Source: Flavobacteriales bacterium (GTDB lineage Bacteria; Bacteroidota; Bacteroidia; Flavobacteriales_F; PHOS-HE28). From it: a stretch of DNA of 39,918 bases. The notes under the pieces were generated by a model. It ran no database searches and was not told the origin of the DNA. It saw nothing but the letters and a program-made list of their open reading frames with translations. Positions 5,786 through 16,144 of the stretch are shown piece by piece. The stretch's first letter is position 1. Each line of letters begins with the position of its first letter. A program made the position numbers and the translations under genes. The DNA is taken from positions 1-39,918 of the forward strand of contig JAEUTA010000024.1 in assembly GCA_016788205.1 (NCBI GenBank). The letters are read 5' to 3'.

Positions 5786-7246
5786 AACTTTGGCGCCCTG
5801 CAATATCCACCGTTTCAACACTGTCCGTTCCTCATCCGTCATCCCTGTTTTGTTGCCTTGCGGCATCGTCTTGGTGCGCACGGCGCGGGTCATGATCTTG
5901 TCGGTCATCGCCACGATCTGTTGCGGGGTATCATACATCACGCCGTTCGGGGCGGTGGTCCATTGGTCGTCGGTGGGGCTAGCGCTGTGGCACTGTATGC
6001 AGCGGGCCTGGATCACGGCGTTGGCTTCCTCGAAGCTGGCAGGAATGGTGCTGTCCATGGTATCCTCGAAGGCGGGTGAGATCACAAAGCTCATTACCAC
6101 TAGCGAGAGCACGCTACCGGCGAGCCACATCGGTTTGCTCTGGCCACGGTCCAGCAGGTTCCAGTAGTGCTTGATGCCCGCGCTGGCCACGATCATCACC
6201 ATCAGAATGATCCAATTTCCGCTGTGGCCGAAGGTGCTCGGAAAGTGATTGCTGATCATGATGAACACGACCGGCAGCGTGAAGTAGTTGTTGTGCAGCG
6301 AGCGTTGGCCGGCCTTCTTGCCCAACGTTTCATCGAGCGGCTGGCCTGTTTTCGCGGCACGCACCAAGGCCTTCTGGCTGGGGATGATGGTGAAGAACAC
6401 GTTGCCCACCATGATGGTCCCGATAACGGCGCCGACATGGATGAAGGCCGCACGACCGCTAAGCAGGTGCGTGAGCGCGTAGCAGATCACCGCGAGGATC
6501 ACCGTGCCCACGAGCGCGAAACGACCTTGGTTCAGGATCAATTTCGAGCGGCACATGCTATCGTAGATCACGTAGCCGAGGACTAACGAACCAACACCGA
6601 TCGCGATCGCCGTGGGAACGGAGATGTCGGCCACCGTGGGGTCGATCATGAACGCCTTCGCATCGGCGTAGTAGACCAGGAAGAGCAATGCGAAGCCGCT
6701 AAGCCAGGTGAAGTAGGCTTCGTACTTGAACCAGTGCAGGTGCGTCGGGATCACCTTCGGCGCCACCTTATACTTCTCCACGTAGTAGAAACCGCCGCCG
6801 TGGATGGCCCAGAGGTTCCCGGCCAGTTCTTCGCGCAGGCCGTGCGTCCGATTGAGGTTGTTCTCGAGGAAGATGAAGTAGAACGAGGCACCGATCCACA
6901 TGATGCCGGCGATCACGTGGGTCCAGCGCACGGCGAGGTTGAGCCACTCCATGACGTAGCCGTACATGGATGTGCCGAGCACCGCGACGTACGTGAGATA
7001 ACCCAGCCCGAGCACGAGGAAGAAGAATTTGCACGTCTGCCGCGTGGCGATGGCCGTGGAGCGTGCCTGCTCCAGATCGAAGCGAATGCCAGCGGACAAG
7101 TCTTCCTTCTGCAACTCGGCGTTCAGCGTGGCGGCCAAGCGCCGGAACCAGATGAACAGGCCGAAAAGCAGTCCGCAGAGCAGCACAGCAGGCCACAGCA
7201 TGGGGCTGTGCGCAAGTTTGGTGGCGAACGATACTTCGGCGGACAT
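5780..7246 (-). CDS. puuD: Membrane urate hydroxylase PuuD with C-terminal cytochrome c domain
   Basis: Oxidises urate to 5-hydroxyisourate at the membrane, with electrons passed to a fused cytochrome c rather than to O2 to make H2O2 as in soluble uricase. From ATG 7246 the protein is 488 residues. TM segments include about 15-34, 73-92, 103-125, 178-195, 210-227, 245-262, 268-290, 322-332, 343-357 and 374-390. The family core includes VRWTHVIAGIMWIGASFYFIFLENNL (107-132) and LHNNYFTLPVVFIMISNHFP (317-336). The C-terminal domain has haem motif CIQCH (416-420) and a candidate axial Met in TKTMPQGN near 461. A GTG two codons upstream (7252) is an alternative start. It heads the minus-strand urate genes and diverges from xdhC. 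Its final Asp codon and TAG lie in a repeat arm. Confidence 0.93.
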   Translation of the reverse strand: MSAEVSFATKLAHSPMLWPAVLLCGLLFGLFIWFRRLAATLNAELQKEDLSAGIRFDLEQARSTAIATRQTCKFFFLVLGLGYLTYVAVLGTSMYGYVMEWLNLAVRWTHVIAGIMWIGASFYFIFLENNLNRTHGLREELAGNLWAIHGGGFYYVEKYKVAPKVIPTHLHWFKYEAYFTWLSGFALLFLVYYADAKAFMIDPTVADISVPTAIAIGVGSLVLGYVIYDSMCRSKLILNQGRFALVGTVILAVICYALTHLLSGRAAFIHVGAVIGTIMVGNVFFTIIPSQKALVRAAKTGQPLDETLGKKAGQRSLHNNYFTLPVVFIMISNHFPSTFGHSGNWIILMVMIVASAGIKHYWNLLDRGQSKPMWLAGSVLSLVVMSFVISPAFEDTMDSTIPASFEEANAVIQARCIQCHSASPTDDQWTTAPNGVMYDTPQQIVAMTDKIMTRAVRTKTMPQGNKTGMTDEERTVLKRWILQGAKVD

Positions 7247-7317
7247 TCCCACGAAGATGCGCGTTTCCGTTCCTTCGCAGAGCAGGGCATGGCAAGTGCT
7301 CTTTGAACAAGGGCAGC

Positions 7318-8268
7318 GTGAACAACCAGCGCGACTTCTGGCTTGAGGTGCAAAAGCGGGTCACGGATCTTGATCCGTTGGCCCTGCTCTGCGTCGTGGA
7401 GAGCATCGGCAGCAGCCCGGGCCGAGCAGGGTTCAAGATGTGCCTGCCCATTGGTAGCACTCTGTTCGGCAGCATCGGCGGCGGCATCATGGAGAAGAAG
7501 CTGGTGGACCTCACGGCGGACCTGATGGACCGCGAGAACAGTTTCCCCTTTCTGAAACGCCAGGTACATCAAGCCGACCTCGGCAAGGACCGTTCAGGCA
7601 TGATCTGTTCGGGCGAGCAAACGGTAGCCGGTTTCTTCCTGTACGAGGCAGAGGCCATTCAACTGGTGACCGACATCCTCGCCGCTTTCGATGATCGCGA
7701 ACAGCCGCGTGAACTGGAGTTCAGTTCGAAGGGCATCCGCATCATTCCTGCCGGCGAACGTCGTGCATTGGAAGAGGATGAATGGTGCTACTACGAAGCC
7801 CTGGCCACGCAGCCGCGCATCGCCATCGTGGGCGCTGGTCACGTGTCACTGGCGCTTTCCCGACAAATGGACCTGCTCGGTTTCCATGTGACCGTGTTCG
7901 ATGACCGGCAAGGGCTGAACACCTGGCACGCCAACACCTTCGCACGAGAGAAGATCCTGGTCGATTACGGTCGCATCGCCGAACAACTCCCCTCCGACCC
8001 CGATCTGTACGTGGTGCTGGCCTCCGTCGGCTATCGCACCGATGACCTCACCCTCCGCCAACTGATCCACAACCGCTACAAGTACCTCGGCATGCTGGGC
8101 AGCGCGGAGAAAGTGCGCGTTATGTTCGAAGCGATGCGCAAGGACGGCTTTCCGGAAGCTGTACTGGCTCGAGTCCACGCACCGATCGGCCTGCCCATCC
8201 ACAGCCGCACACCGGAAGAGATCGCGGTGAGCATCGCGGCGGAGATCATCAGGGTGAAGAACACCTGA
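7318..8268 (+). CDS. xdhC: XdhC family xanthine dehydrogenase maturation factor
   Basis: XdhC proteins bind molybdenum cofactor and aid its sulfuration and insertion into xanthine dehydrogenase, which makes the urate used by PuuD. The N-terminal XdhC/CoxI domain shows VVESIGSSPGRAGFKMCL and FGSIGGGIMEKKLVD, with the conserved-Cys region SGMICSGEQTVAGFF near residues 95-110. A C-terminal Rossmann domain shows IAIVGAGHVSLALSRQMDLLGFHVTVFDDR and YLGMLGSAEKVRVMFE. GTG at 7318 is preferred because AAGGG lies just upstream and the protein then begins MNNQRDFW; TTG at 7303 is possible. It diverges from puuD with under 75 bases between them. No xanthine dehydrogenase subunit gene is in the window, so the enzyme must be encoded elsewhere. 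Confidence 0.88.
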   Translation: MNNQRDFWLEVQKRVTDLDPLALLCVVESIGSSPGRAGFKMCLPIGSTLFGSIGGGIMEKKLVDLTADLMDRENSFPFLKRQVHQADLGKDRSGMICSGEQTVAGFFLYEAEAIQLVTDILAAFDDREQPRELEFSSKGIRIIPAGERRALEEDEWCYYEALATQPRIAIVGAGHVSLALSRQMDLLGFHVTVFDDRQGLNTWHANTFAREKILVDYGRIAEQLPSDPDLYVVLASVGYRTDDLTLRQLIHNRYKYLGMLGSAEKVRVMFEAMRKDGFPEAVLARVHAPIGLPIHSRTPEEIAVSIAAEIIRVKNT

Positions 8269-8277
8269 TCACGGCCA

Positions 8278-8312
8278 AAAAGAAACCCGGCACAAGGCCG
8301 GGCTCTTCATTC
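8278..8312. terminator. Bidirectional rho-independent terminator between xdhC and gyrB
   Basis: CCCGGC at 8286-8291, loop ACAAG, GCCGGG at 8297-8302. Read on the minus strand the stem is followed by a T-rich tail (TTTCTTTTT), giving a strong terminator for gyrB. Read on the plus strand the tail CTCTTCATT is weaker but could serve xdhC. Confidence 0.85.
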
Positions 8313-8327
8313 TAGGTTGTTTCAGGA

Positions 8328-10370
<2,043 letters not shown>

Positions 10371-10417
10371 TCAGCCCGTTTTCCCAACAGGAACGCGGGG
10401 TTTGTTGATAATTAACA

Positions 10418-10443
10418 CGCCCCGGATTTGCATTTCCGGGCGG
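10418..10443 (-). terminator. Possible terminator hairpin after the small membrane protein gene
   Basis: CCCGGA at 10421-10426 and TCCGGG at 10435-10440 enclose an 8-base loop, 15 bases past the stop codon at 10458. On the minus strand the following sequence GCGTGTTAATTATC is only moderately T-rich, so termination is uncertain. Confidence 0.4.
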
Positions 10444-10457
10444 TGTTCCACCCCATG

Positions 10458-11135
10458 TCACGAACTGCGCTTCAGAGGCCTCCCGAGCAGTTGATAGAGC
10501 GCGGTGAAATGGGCCCAGAGCACAGCCGGAACGAGCATAGCAGGCAGCAGGACACCGGGTGTACCGATCACGAGGACATTGGGCTGTTCGAAAGCCCATC
10601 TTTGGACGGACGAGGGTATGCTGAAGATCGCCGTGACCACCACGATGCCAAGAAGCACCAAACCGCCCAGGTTCCAAGCCACCAGCACCGCTTTCCCCGG
10701 TTTGCGGCGGGATAGCATCCAAGCGGTGAGGAACGCAGCACTAAGGCCGGTTGCGATGTCGAAGTTGTGCCCGCTGTAGGTCATGCTTCGGGGTACCAGA
10801 TGATCCAGGTAAGCCTCGTGCAATACCAGCTCAACCGGCACCCGCAGGACATGTAGCGCGGTAAGCGCAGTGATGTCGGCATTCCCCAGCCAACGGCGCC
10901 CGGCGGGAAGAATGAAGGCCGCAACTAACGCAAGCACCATCGGCGCCACAATAGCCAGTTGTGGGGGCGGGATTGCTTCTGTATCGCGGTAGAACCCGCT
11001 CTCGACAAGGTACCATTGCCCCGCGCCGAACGCGCAAAGGACCAGCGGCAAGCCCCAACCCCGCGAGGCCTTTGTTGTCCATAACAAGCACCACAGCACA
11101 GCTAGAACGAAAAGGATGGTCGCACTGCCGCTCAT
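10458..11135 (-). CDS. Hypothetical polytopic membrane protein
   Basis: I do not recognise the family. The protein of about 225 residues (229 from the upstream GTG at 11147) is very hydrophobic, with about seven probable TM helices: SATILFVLAVLWCLLW, GLPLVLCAFGAGQWYLV, LAIVAPMVLALVAAFILPA, an amphipathic region with ALTALHVLRVPVELVLHEA, FDIATGLSAAFLTAWML, AVLVAWNLGGLVLLGIVVVTAIF and VLLPAMLVPAVLWAHFTALYQLL. The charged or polar motif RVPVELVLHEAYLDHLVPRSMTYSGHNFD in the middle is the most distinctive part and could hold functional His residues. It starts just after the outer-membrane barrel gene on the same strand and may be cotranscribed with it, but a functional link is not shown. Confidence 0.75.
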   Translation of the reverse strand: MSGSATILFVLAVLWCLLWTTKASRGWGLPLVLCAFGAGQWYLVESGFYRDTEAIPPPQLAIVAPMVLALVAAFILPAGRRWLGNADITALTALHVLRVPVELVLHEAYLDHLVPRSMTYSGHNFDIATGLSAAFLTAWMLSRRKPGKAVLVAWNLGGLVLLGIVVVTAIFSIPSSVQRWAFEQPNVLVIGTPGVLLPAMLVPAVLWAHFTALYQLLGRPLKRSS

Positions 11136-11156
11136 GGGCTGGGCCACTAAGGACGA

Positions 11157-12899
11157 TCAGAACGAGTACGTGGCCCCACCCAACAACAGCCCACGCTGCA
11201 CGGGATAACGCACCCAACGCTCGTATTTGCTCGCACTGAGGTTGCTCATATCCAAGAACGCGCTAAGGCGCTTGGTGTAGCGGTACTCAAGACCAAGATG
11301 CAAGTCCAGGAAGCCGTCCAGGTCGATGGTGGTGGGGTTGATGATGACCTCGGAACTGGCATCGGCTGGGTTGACGTAGTATCCCGCTTTCCGTTGACCG
11401 AGGAACAGGGCTTCGGCTGTTACGATCAGCTTGTCCTGCATGCTGTACGTGGCCCCAAGCGCGAGTTGGTACGGCGGCAGGTTCCATGCTTCCACCTGAT
11501 CGTCCATGGTGTAGTTGCTCACGTCGATGCGGCCTTTCACGCGTAAGGCATCATCCGCGCGATAGCTCAGTTCACCGCTCATGTTGAAGACTCCGACGCG
11601 GTCGTACACCGCAGCGAAACGGTCTCCGAAGGGAGCGTTCGGGGCCGACACGAAGAGCGGGCGGTCTTCGATCGCGCTCAGGCTCAAACGCACATCGAAC
11701 CCGATGCGACTGCTGAAGCTTCCGCGCAATCCACCGTAGAAGTCATAGAGTTGGCTGCTGTTCTGGAGGATGGGCGTACCGATGAGCCAGGGATTCTCGC
11801 GCGTGAGGTTGCGGAAGCTGTTCCGGCGGCGTTCGCCCTCCAGGCCCACATAGGGTACCAGAATGTCATCGAAGAGGCTGTAGCTTGCATAGGCACGCGG
11901 GAAGAAGTGGAAGGAGGTCTTGCCCTGCGAATCGATGTAGATACCAGCTCCGATGCGCACCATGTATTTATCTCCCTGGCGCGTGATGTTCGGCGTAAGG
12001 CCGATGAGCGTTCCATTGATGCGCAGGTCACCCAGGGCGGCACTACGCACCTCGCCGAACACGCCATTGCTGAGCGTACCACGGTAAGCGTTGTTGTCGA
12101 TGAGGATGCCGAGACCGTAGCGATCACCAGCCTCGGCTTTGCTCAGGTCGGCGGTGAGGCGCACGTTGGTCTCGCTGCTCTCGCTGAGGCTCGTGTAGTT
12201 GTGTACTTCCAATCCGACGTCGTGCGCGATCAGTGTACTGTCCTTGTACAGGCTGCGAATGCGTGCGGCGAAACCGATGTCATTGTAGAACTGTTTCAGC
12301 GCATCTTCCGGCGCATCGGGTGCATTGGCGATCACGTTCTCCACGCTATCCGTGGATGCGTAGCCGTAGTAGCTAACGCGACGGCGATCGTAGGTCAAGC
12401 GGCCACCAACCTCGTGATTGCGGATGTAATGGTTGTAGAAGCCGTCGATGTTGTTGAAGCTGTAACGGCTCGGGCCCACGTCGTTGATGCCGCCCGCACT
12501 GCTCATGTGCTTCACGTGCAGGCCCCACGCATTGTCCCGCGAACGGGCTTGGTCGTAGTACAGTTCACCGAGCGGTGTGGTGTACAGGCCGAAACCGGCT
12601 TTCAGGAAACCCTTGTAGAGCTTCTGCTGCGCGCTCTTCACGTCAAGCTTCACAGCGGCCAGGCTATCCACTTTGGATGGGATCGTGGCCTTCACCGGCA
12701 GTACATCGAAGTTGACCGGTCGATCGGGGAGGATGGTATCGATGGGTTCCGGACGCAGGTCTTTCTTCTGCGCATCGGCGATCGTGGGGCTGAAGATGCC
12801 TTGGATCACATACTCGCCACCTTGTCCTTGACCAAAAGCTGCCGAAGCGCTGATGAAAAGCACGGCGAGCAGGATGGAACGTTGCTTCAGCGTGCTCAT
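11157..12899 (-). CDS. Outer-membrane beta-barrel protein (TonB-dependent-receptor-like barrel without plug)
   Basis: A 580-residue protein with signal peptide MSTLKQRSILLAVLFISASAAFGQ. After a short proline-rich periplasmic stretch it continues as amphipathic beta strands with alternating aromatic residues (YKGFLKAGFGLYTTPLGELYYDQ, LHVKHMSSAGG, YNHYIRNHEVGGRLTYDRRRVSYYGYAS) and ends in Phe (GLLLGGATYSF), as expected for an outer-membrane barrel recognised by BamA. I see no plug domain or TonB box, so although relatives are often labelled TonB-dependent receptor, active import is not supported. Its ATG overlaps the stop of the upstream TPR gene (ATGA), which implies translational coupling and probably a joint envelope function. 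Substrate and exact role are unknown. Confidence 0.8.
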   Translation of the reverse strand: MSTLKQRSILLAVLFISASAAFGQGQGGEYVIQGIFSPTIADAQKKDLRPEPIDTILPDRPVNFDVLPVKATIPSKVDSLAAVKLDVKSAQQKLYKGFLKAGFGLYTTPLGELYYDQARSRDNAWGLHVKHMSSAGGINDVGPSRYSFNNIDGFYNHYIRNHEVGGRLTYDRRRVSYYGYASTDSVENVIANAPDAPEDALKQFYNDIGFAARIRSLYKDSTLIAHDVGLEVHNYTSLSESSETNVRLTADLSKAEAGDRYGLGILIDNNAYRGTLSNGVFGEVRSAALGDLRINGTLIGLTPNITRQGDKYMVRIGAGIYIDSQGKTSFHFFPRAYASYSLFDDILVPYVGLEGERRRNSFRNLTRENPWLIGTPILQNSSQLYDFYGGLRGSFSSRIGFDVRLSLSAIEDRPLFVSAPNAPFGDRFAAVYDRVGVFNMSGELSYRADDALRVKGRIDVSNYTMDDQVEAWNLPPYQLALGATYSMQDKLIVTAEALFLGQRKAGYYVNPADASSEVIINPTTIDLDGFLDLHLGLEYRYTKRLSAFLDMSNLSASKYERWVRYPVQRGLLLGGATYSF

Positions 12900-15800
12900 T
12901 CTTCGTAGGTGTTATTGGTACCGGGCATGGGCACGAGAAGTTCTTCCTGTGGCGAAGGCGTGGTCTGCTGCACCTCGCTCGCGTTGATGGCGTTCAACCG
13001 CTGACGTGCTTGTGCGACCAACGCTGGGTCCTCGCTATTGTCGATCACGCCCTGCAAGGCAGCTTTGGCTTGGAAACGATCATCCAAGCGCACGTAGGCA
13101 TCGGAGAGCAGGATGAAGGCCCGTGCTTTCCAATCGTCGTAGGCCGGATACTTCTTCACCAGATCGAAGACCTCCTTCTCAGTATCCGTGTACTTCTGTT
13201 GCAGGAAGCGGACGTAACCCAAGTTGTACTTCGCTTCGGCTCCCAGCGCGTTCGTGCTTTTCGCGGTGATCGCCTTGAACTTGGTGTAGGCGCCATCCAG
13301 ATCGTTGCGATCAAGCAGATCCTTCGCCACGACCAGTTCGGCCTCGGCCTTCAGATCGGCGGTGGCGTCGGTGTTGGCGGCCACTTTCGCGGCGGCTTTG
13401 GCGGCATCGGCGCTACGCCCGAGTTCCAGCAAACAACGCATCTGGCCCACTTGAGCGGCCAGCCTGTTCTGGGGGAAGCTCGCGATCGGCTCCAGTTGTT
13501 CGAAGTAGTCCAGCGCGCCTTCCCAACGTTTGTCGCGGTAGAGGATGTCGCTCGCGCCGAACAATGCGCTTTCCATGAACTGCGAGACATCGGCTTTGAT
13601 GGTCGCCTCCAGATCAGGTAGGGCCTGTGCGAACTTGCTGTCGCGGTAGAGGCAATCGCCGCGATAGAACTGCGCGTTCTGTGCGAAGGCGCCACGCGGG
13701 TACTTGACCAGGTAGTCGCCGAAGGCACCAATGGCTTGTGCGCACTTGCCGTCAAAGTAGAGCTGCTCAGCACTGCGGTAGTACTTCTCATCCAGGTCCA
13801 ACGTGCTGGGATCCACGAAGCTGAGCGAGCGCACATACGTCTCGTACTCGGCAACGCGGCCTTGTTCCACGTAGATGTTCTCCAACGCAGCAAGAGCATC
13901 CTTTGATCCGTCGATCGTCGGATACTTGGCCACGATCGCTTTCAGCTGCTCAATGGCCTTGTTCGCATCGCCTTTGCGCTTGTGGATCTCCGCAGTTTGC
14001 AACATGCTTTTCTGTACATGTGGGCTGTTGGCGTGTTGCGAGATCACCTGGGTGTAGTAGCCCAACGCAGCGTCATCATTCCCGAGAAAGACATAGGTCT
14101 CACCCAATTGGAACTTGGCATCGGCCGCATAAGACGAGTTCGGTTTGGCCAGCAGCAAGCCCTTCAACGTGGTGATCTTCTCGTTGAACTGCGACGCCAA
14201 TCCCTGGCACACACCTTTCTGGAACAACGCATAGTCGTGGTCGTCGGCACCGGACCTCACCGCGTCATCATACCACTTCACGGCTTGTGCATTCTCCTTC
14301 GTCACGAAGTAGCAATCGCCCAAGCGCACCATGGCATCGGAACGTTGAACGGTGGCGCGCTTCTCGGCGGCAACGAACCGACGGAACGCCGTTGCTGCCT
14401 CTCCATACTGTTTCATCTTGAAGTACGTGTAACCCATGCCATAACCCGCCTGCTCGTACAGGTCGGTGGCATAGGCTCCGGTGGAATTGCGCAGGTCATC
14501 ATACTTGCGCAGCGCTGCGGAATAGTCGCCTTGGCCGTAGTAGGATTCCGCCATCCAGAAATGCGCCTTCGCGTTCACGCCGGGGTTCACGGGATACTTC
14601 AGCGCCTTCTCGAAGAACAGCGCAGCATCCTTGTACATGCGGCCTTCATACAACTCAACGCCACGATCGAACGCGAGCTTCTGATACGCCTCCTGCAAAC
14701 GCAGGTCCTTGTCCTTGATCTCGTCCAAAGAGGCTAGCGCCGCTTCGTAGTTCTTCGTCTTCAGGTACACGCTCAACAGGAACTCGTAGGCCTCGTTCTT
14801 GCGCGGCGTGTTCGGGTAGGTCTTCAGGTAGTTCTGCAGGGCGTTGATCGCCTCGTGGTAGGGATCCAGGCTGAGGTCGTACGCCAGCTTCGCGTAGTTG
14901 AAGAGCGCATCTTCCGTCACCTTGGGGTCCTTGCCAATGTCGTAGGCCTTCTTGAACGCCGTGCGTGCGTAGTTCTTCTCGTTCAGCTTCAGGTAGCAAT
15001 CGGCCATATGGTAGGTGGCCAGTTGCGCGAGGCTGTCTTCAGCGTTCGCGACCAGGTTGAACTGCTCCAGCGCCTTCTTGCAGTCGCCGGCCTTCATGTA
15101 GGTATAGCCCAAGATGTAACGATCCTCACGGGCCACACCGGTGCGTTGTGCGCTCTTTTCCAGGTAGGGCAACGCTTCAGCATACTTGCCCGTGCGGAAA
15201 TTCGCTTCACCCGCAAGGCGATTGATCTCCGTGGCGCGCTTCACGTCATCACCGCCGGTCAGCAGCGGTTGCACGTAGGTGTTCAGCTCATCGTACTTGC
15301 CTTGCAGGAAAAGGATCTCGGCGATGTAGATCGGCACCACCTTCCCGAAGTTCTCATCGTTCTGCAGCTTCTGGAAACCGGTGAGCGCCGTCTCGTAGTT
15401 GCCGCGTTCGTAGTTGATGTGCGATGCGTAGTACCCAGCAGGAACGGCATACGGCCCGGTCCCTTTCTGCACCTCGGCGAACTCCACGATGGCCTTGTCG
15501 GCCTGCTCGTCTTGGAAATAGGCATAGCCACGTTTGAAGCGGTATTCCTCCAACTCGCTCGGCGAAAGAGCGAGGCGATCCACCTTCTCGCTCCACATCA
15601 GCGATTCCTTCCACTTCTTCTGGGCGAAGGTGTGCTTGAAAAGTTCCAGCTTAACAGTGCCCACATGCAGATCATCCGGGTGATCGGCCATAAAGGTGTG
15701 CAGGCGGTAGCCGGCATCGTTGTGGAAGAGCCGCACGGCGCAGATGGCGCTGTAGAACTCGGCCTCCACGCGCGAAGGATCATGGTCGTCGGTGATGCGG

Positions 15801-15988
15801 TCGATCACGCGCTCCAGCTCGTACTGGGCCGCGCCGTACTTGGCCTTGTCGAACAGCGTGAGGGCGTGCTCCAGGTCGGCATCCCGATGCTCGTAGTGCG
15901 CCGGACGTTGTGCCCAGGCACCGGCAGCGACGAGCACGGCGGCCATCAGCGACACACGCCGCCAAGGGACATTGAAAAGGGTGTTCAT
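12896..15988 (-). CDS. Large periplasmic tetratricopeptide-repeat protein
   Basis: About 1030 residues from ATG 15988, chosen because it gives a signal peptide (MNTLFNVPWRRVSLMAAVLVAAGAWAQ); upstream codons would add a charged non-signal leader. The rest is a long array of TPR units throughout: for example DADLEHALTLFDKAKYGAAQYELERVI, ALPYLEKSAQRTGVAREDRYILGYTYMKAGDCKKALEQF, AHFWMAESYYGQGDYSAALRKYDDL, AKFQLGETYVFLGNDDAALGYYTQVI and QNAQFYRGDCLYRDSKFAQALPDLEATI. Many units resemble the YbgF/BamD outer-membrane-lipoprotein type. It should be a periplasmic or outer-membrane-associated scaffold. The stop overlaps the start of the barrel gene, and the FtsE-like ATPase gene is divergent upstream. 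I recall TPR-plus-barrel pairs of this kind from other Bacteroidota, without a proven function. Confidence 0.88.
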   Translation of the reverse strand: MNTLFNVPWRRVSLMAAVLVAAGAWAQRPAHYEHRDADLEHALTLFDKAKYGAAQYELERVIDRITDDHDPSRVEAEFYSAICAVRLFHNDAGYRLHTFMADHPDDLHVGTVKLELFKHTFAQKKWKESLMWSEKVDRLALSPSELEEYRFKRGYAYFQDEQADKAIVEFAEVQKGTGPYAVPAGYYASHINYERGNYETALTGFQKLQNDENFGKVVPIYIAEILFLQGKYDELNTYVQPLLTGGDDVKRATEINRLAGEANFRTGKYAEALPYLEKSAQRTGVAREDRYILGYTYMKAGDCKKALEQFNLVANAEDSLAQLATYHMADCYLKLNEKNYARTAFKKAYDIGKDPKVTEDALFNYAKLAYDLSLDPYHEAINALQNYLKTYPNTPRKNEAYEFLLSVYLKTKNYEAALASLDEIKDKDLRLQEAYQKLAFDRGVELYEGRMYKDAALFFEKALKYPVNPGVNAKAHFWMAESYYGQGDYSAALRKYDDLRNSTGAYATDLYEQAGYGMGYTYFKMKQYGEAATAFRRFVAAEKRATVQRSDAMVRLGDCYFVTKENAQAVKWYDDAVRSGADDHDYALFQKGVCQGLASQFNEKITTLKGLLLAKPNSSYAADAKFQLGETYVFLGNDDAALGYYTQVISQHANSPHVQKSMLQTAEIHKRKGDANKAIEQLKAIVAKYPTIDGSKDALAALENIYVEQGRVAEYETYVRSLSFVDPSTLDLDEKYYRSAEQLYFDGKCAQAIGAFGDYLVKYPRGAFAQNAQFYRGDCLYRDSKFAQALPDLEATIKADVSQFMESALFGASDILYRDKRWEGALDYFEQLEPIASFPQNRLAAQVGQMRCLLELGRSADAAKAAAKVAANTDATADLKAEAELVVAKDLLDRNDLDGAYTKFKAITAKSTNALGAEAKYNLGYVRFLQQKYTDTEKEVFDLVKKYPAYDDWKARAFILLSDAYVRLDDRFQAKAALQGVIDNSEDPALVAQARQRLNAINASEVQQTTPSPQEELLVPMPGTNNTYEE

Positions 15989-16128
15989 CAAGCGATCAAA
16001 GTTCTTGGGGTCCGGATCGGGGATCCAGTGGCGGATCGGGCACTTTTCCACGCGCGCGTGTTCACGTACTGAAGCAGTGACCTGTCAGGACACCAACCGG
16101 ATAACGGCAACCTTCGTTCCGAAATTTT

Positions 16129-16136
16129 GACCTTTG
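16129..16136 (+). promoter_or_regulatory. Candidate -7 box of the ftsE-like gene
   Basis: GACCTTTG, one mismatch from TANNTTTG, lies 8 bases before the ATG at 16145. If used, the mRNA would have a very short leader. No clear -33 element was found. Confidence 0.3.
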
Positions 16137-16144
16137 GACCTCCC

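Noticed and set aside
11157..12899. Genuine TonB-dependent receptor
   Set aside because: No TonB box or plug domain is visible and the length of 580 residues is short for that class; only the barrel is supported.
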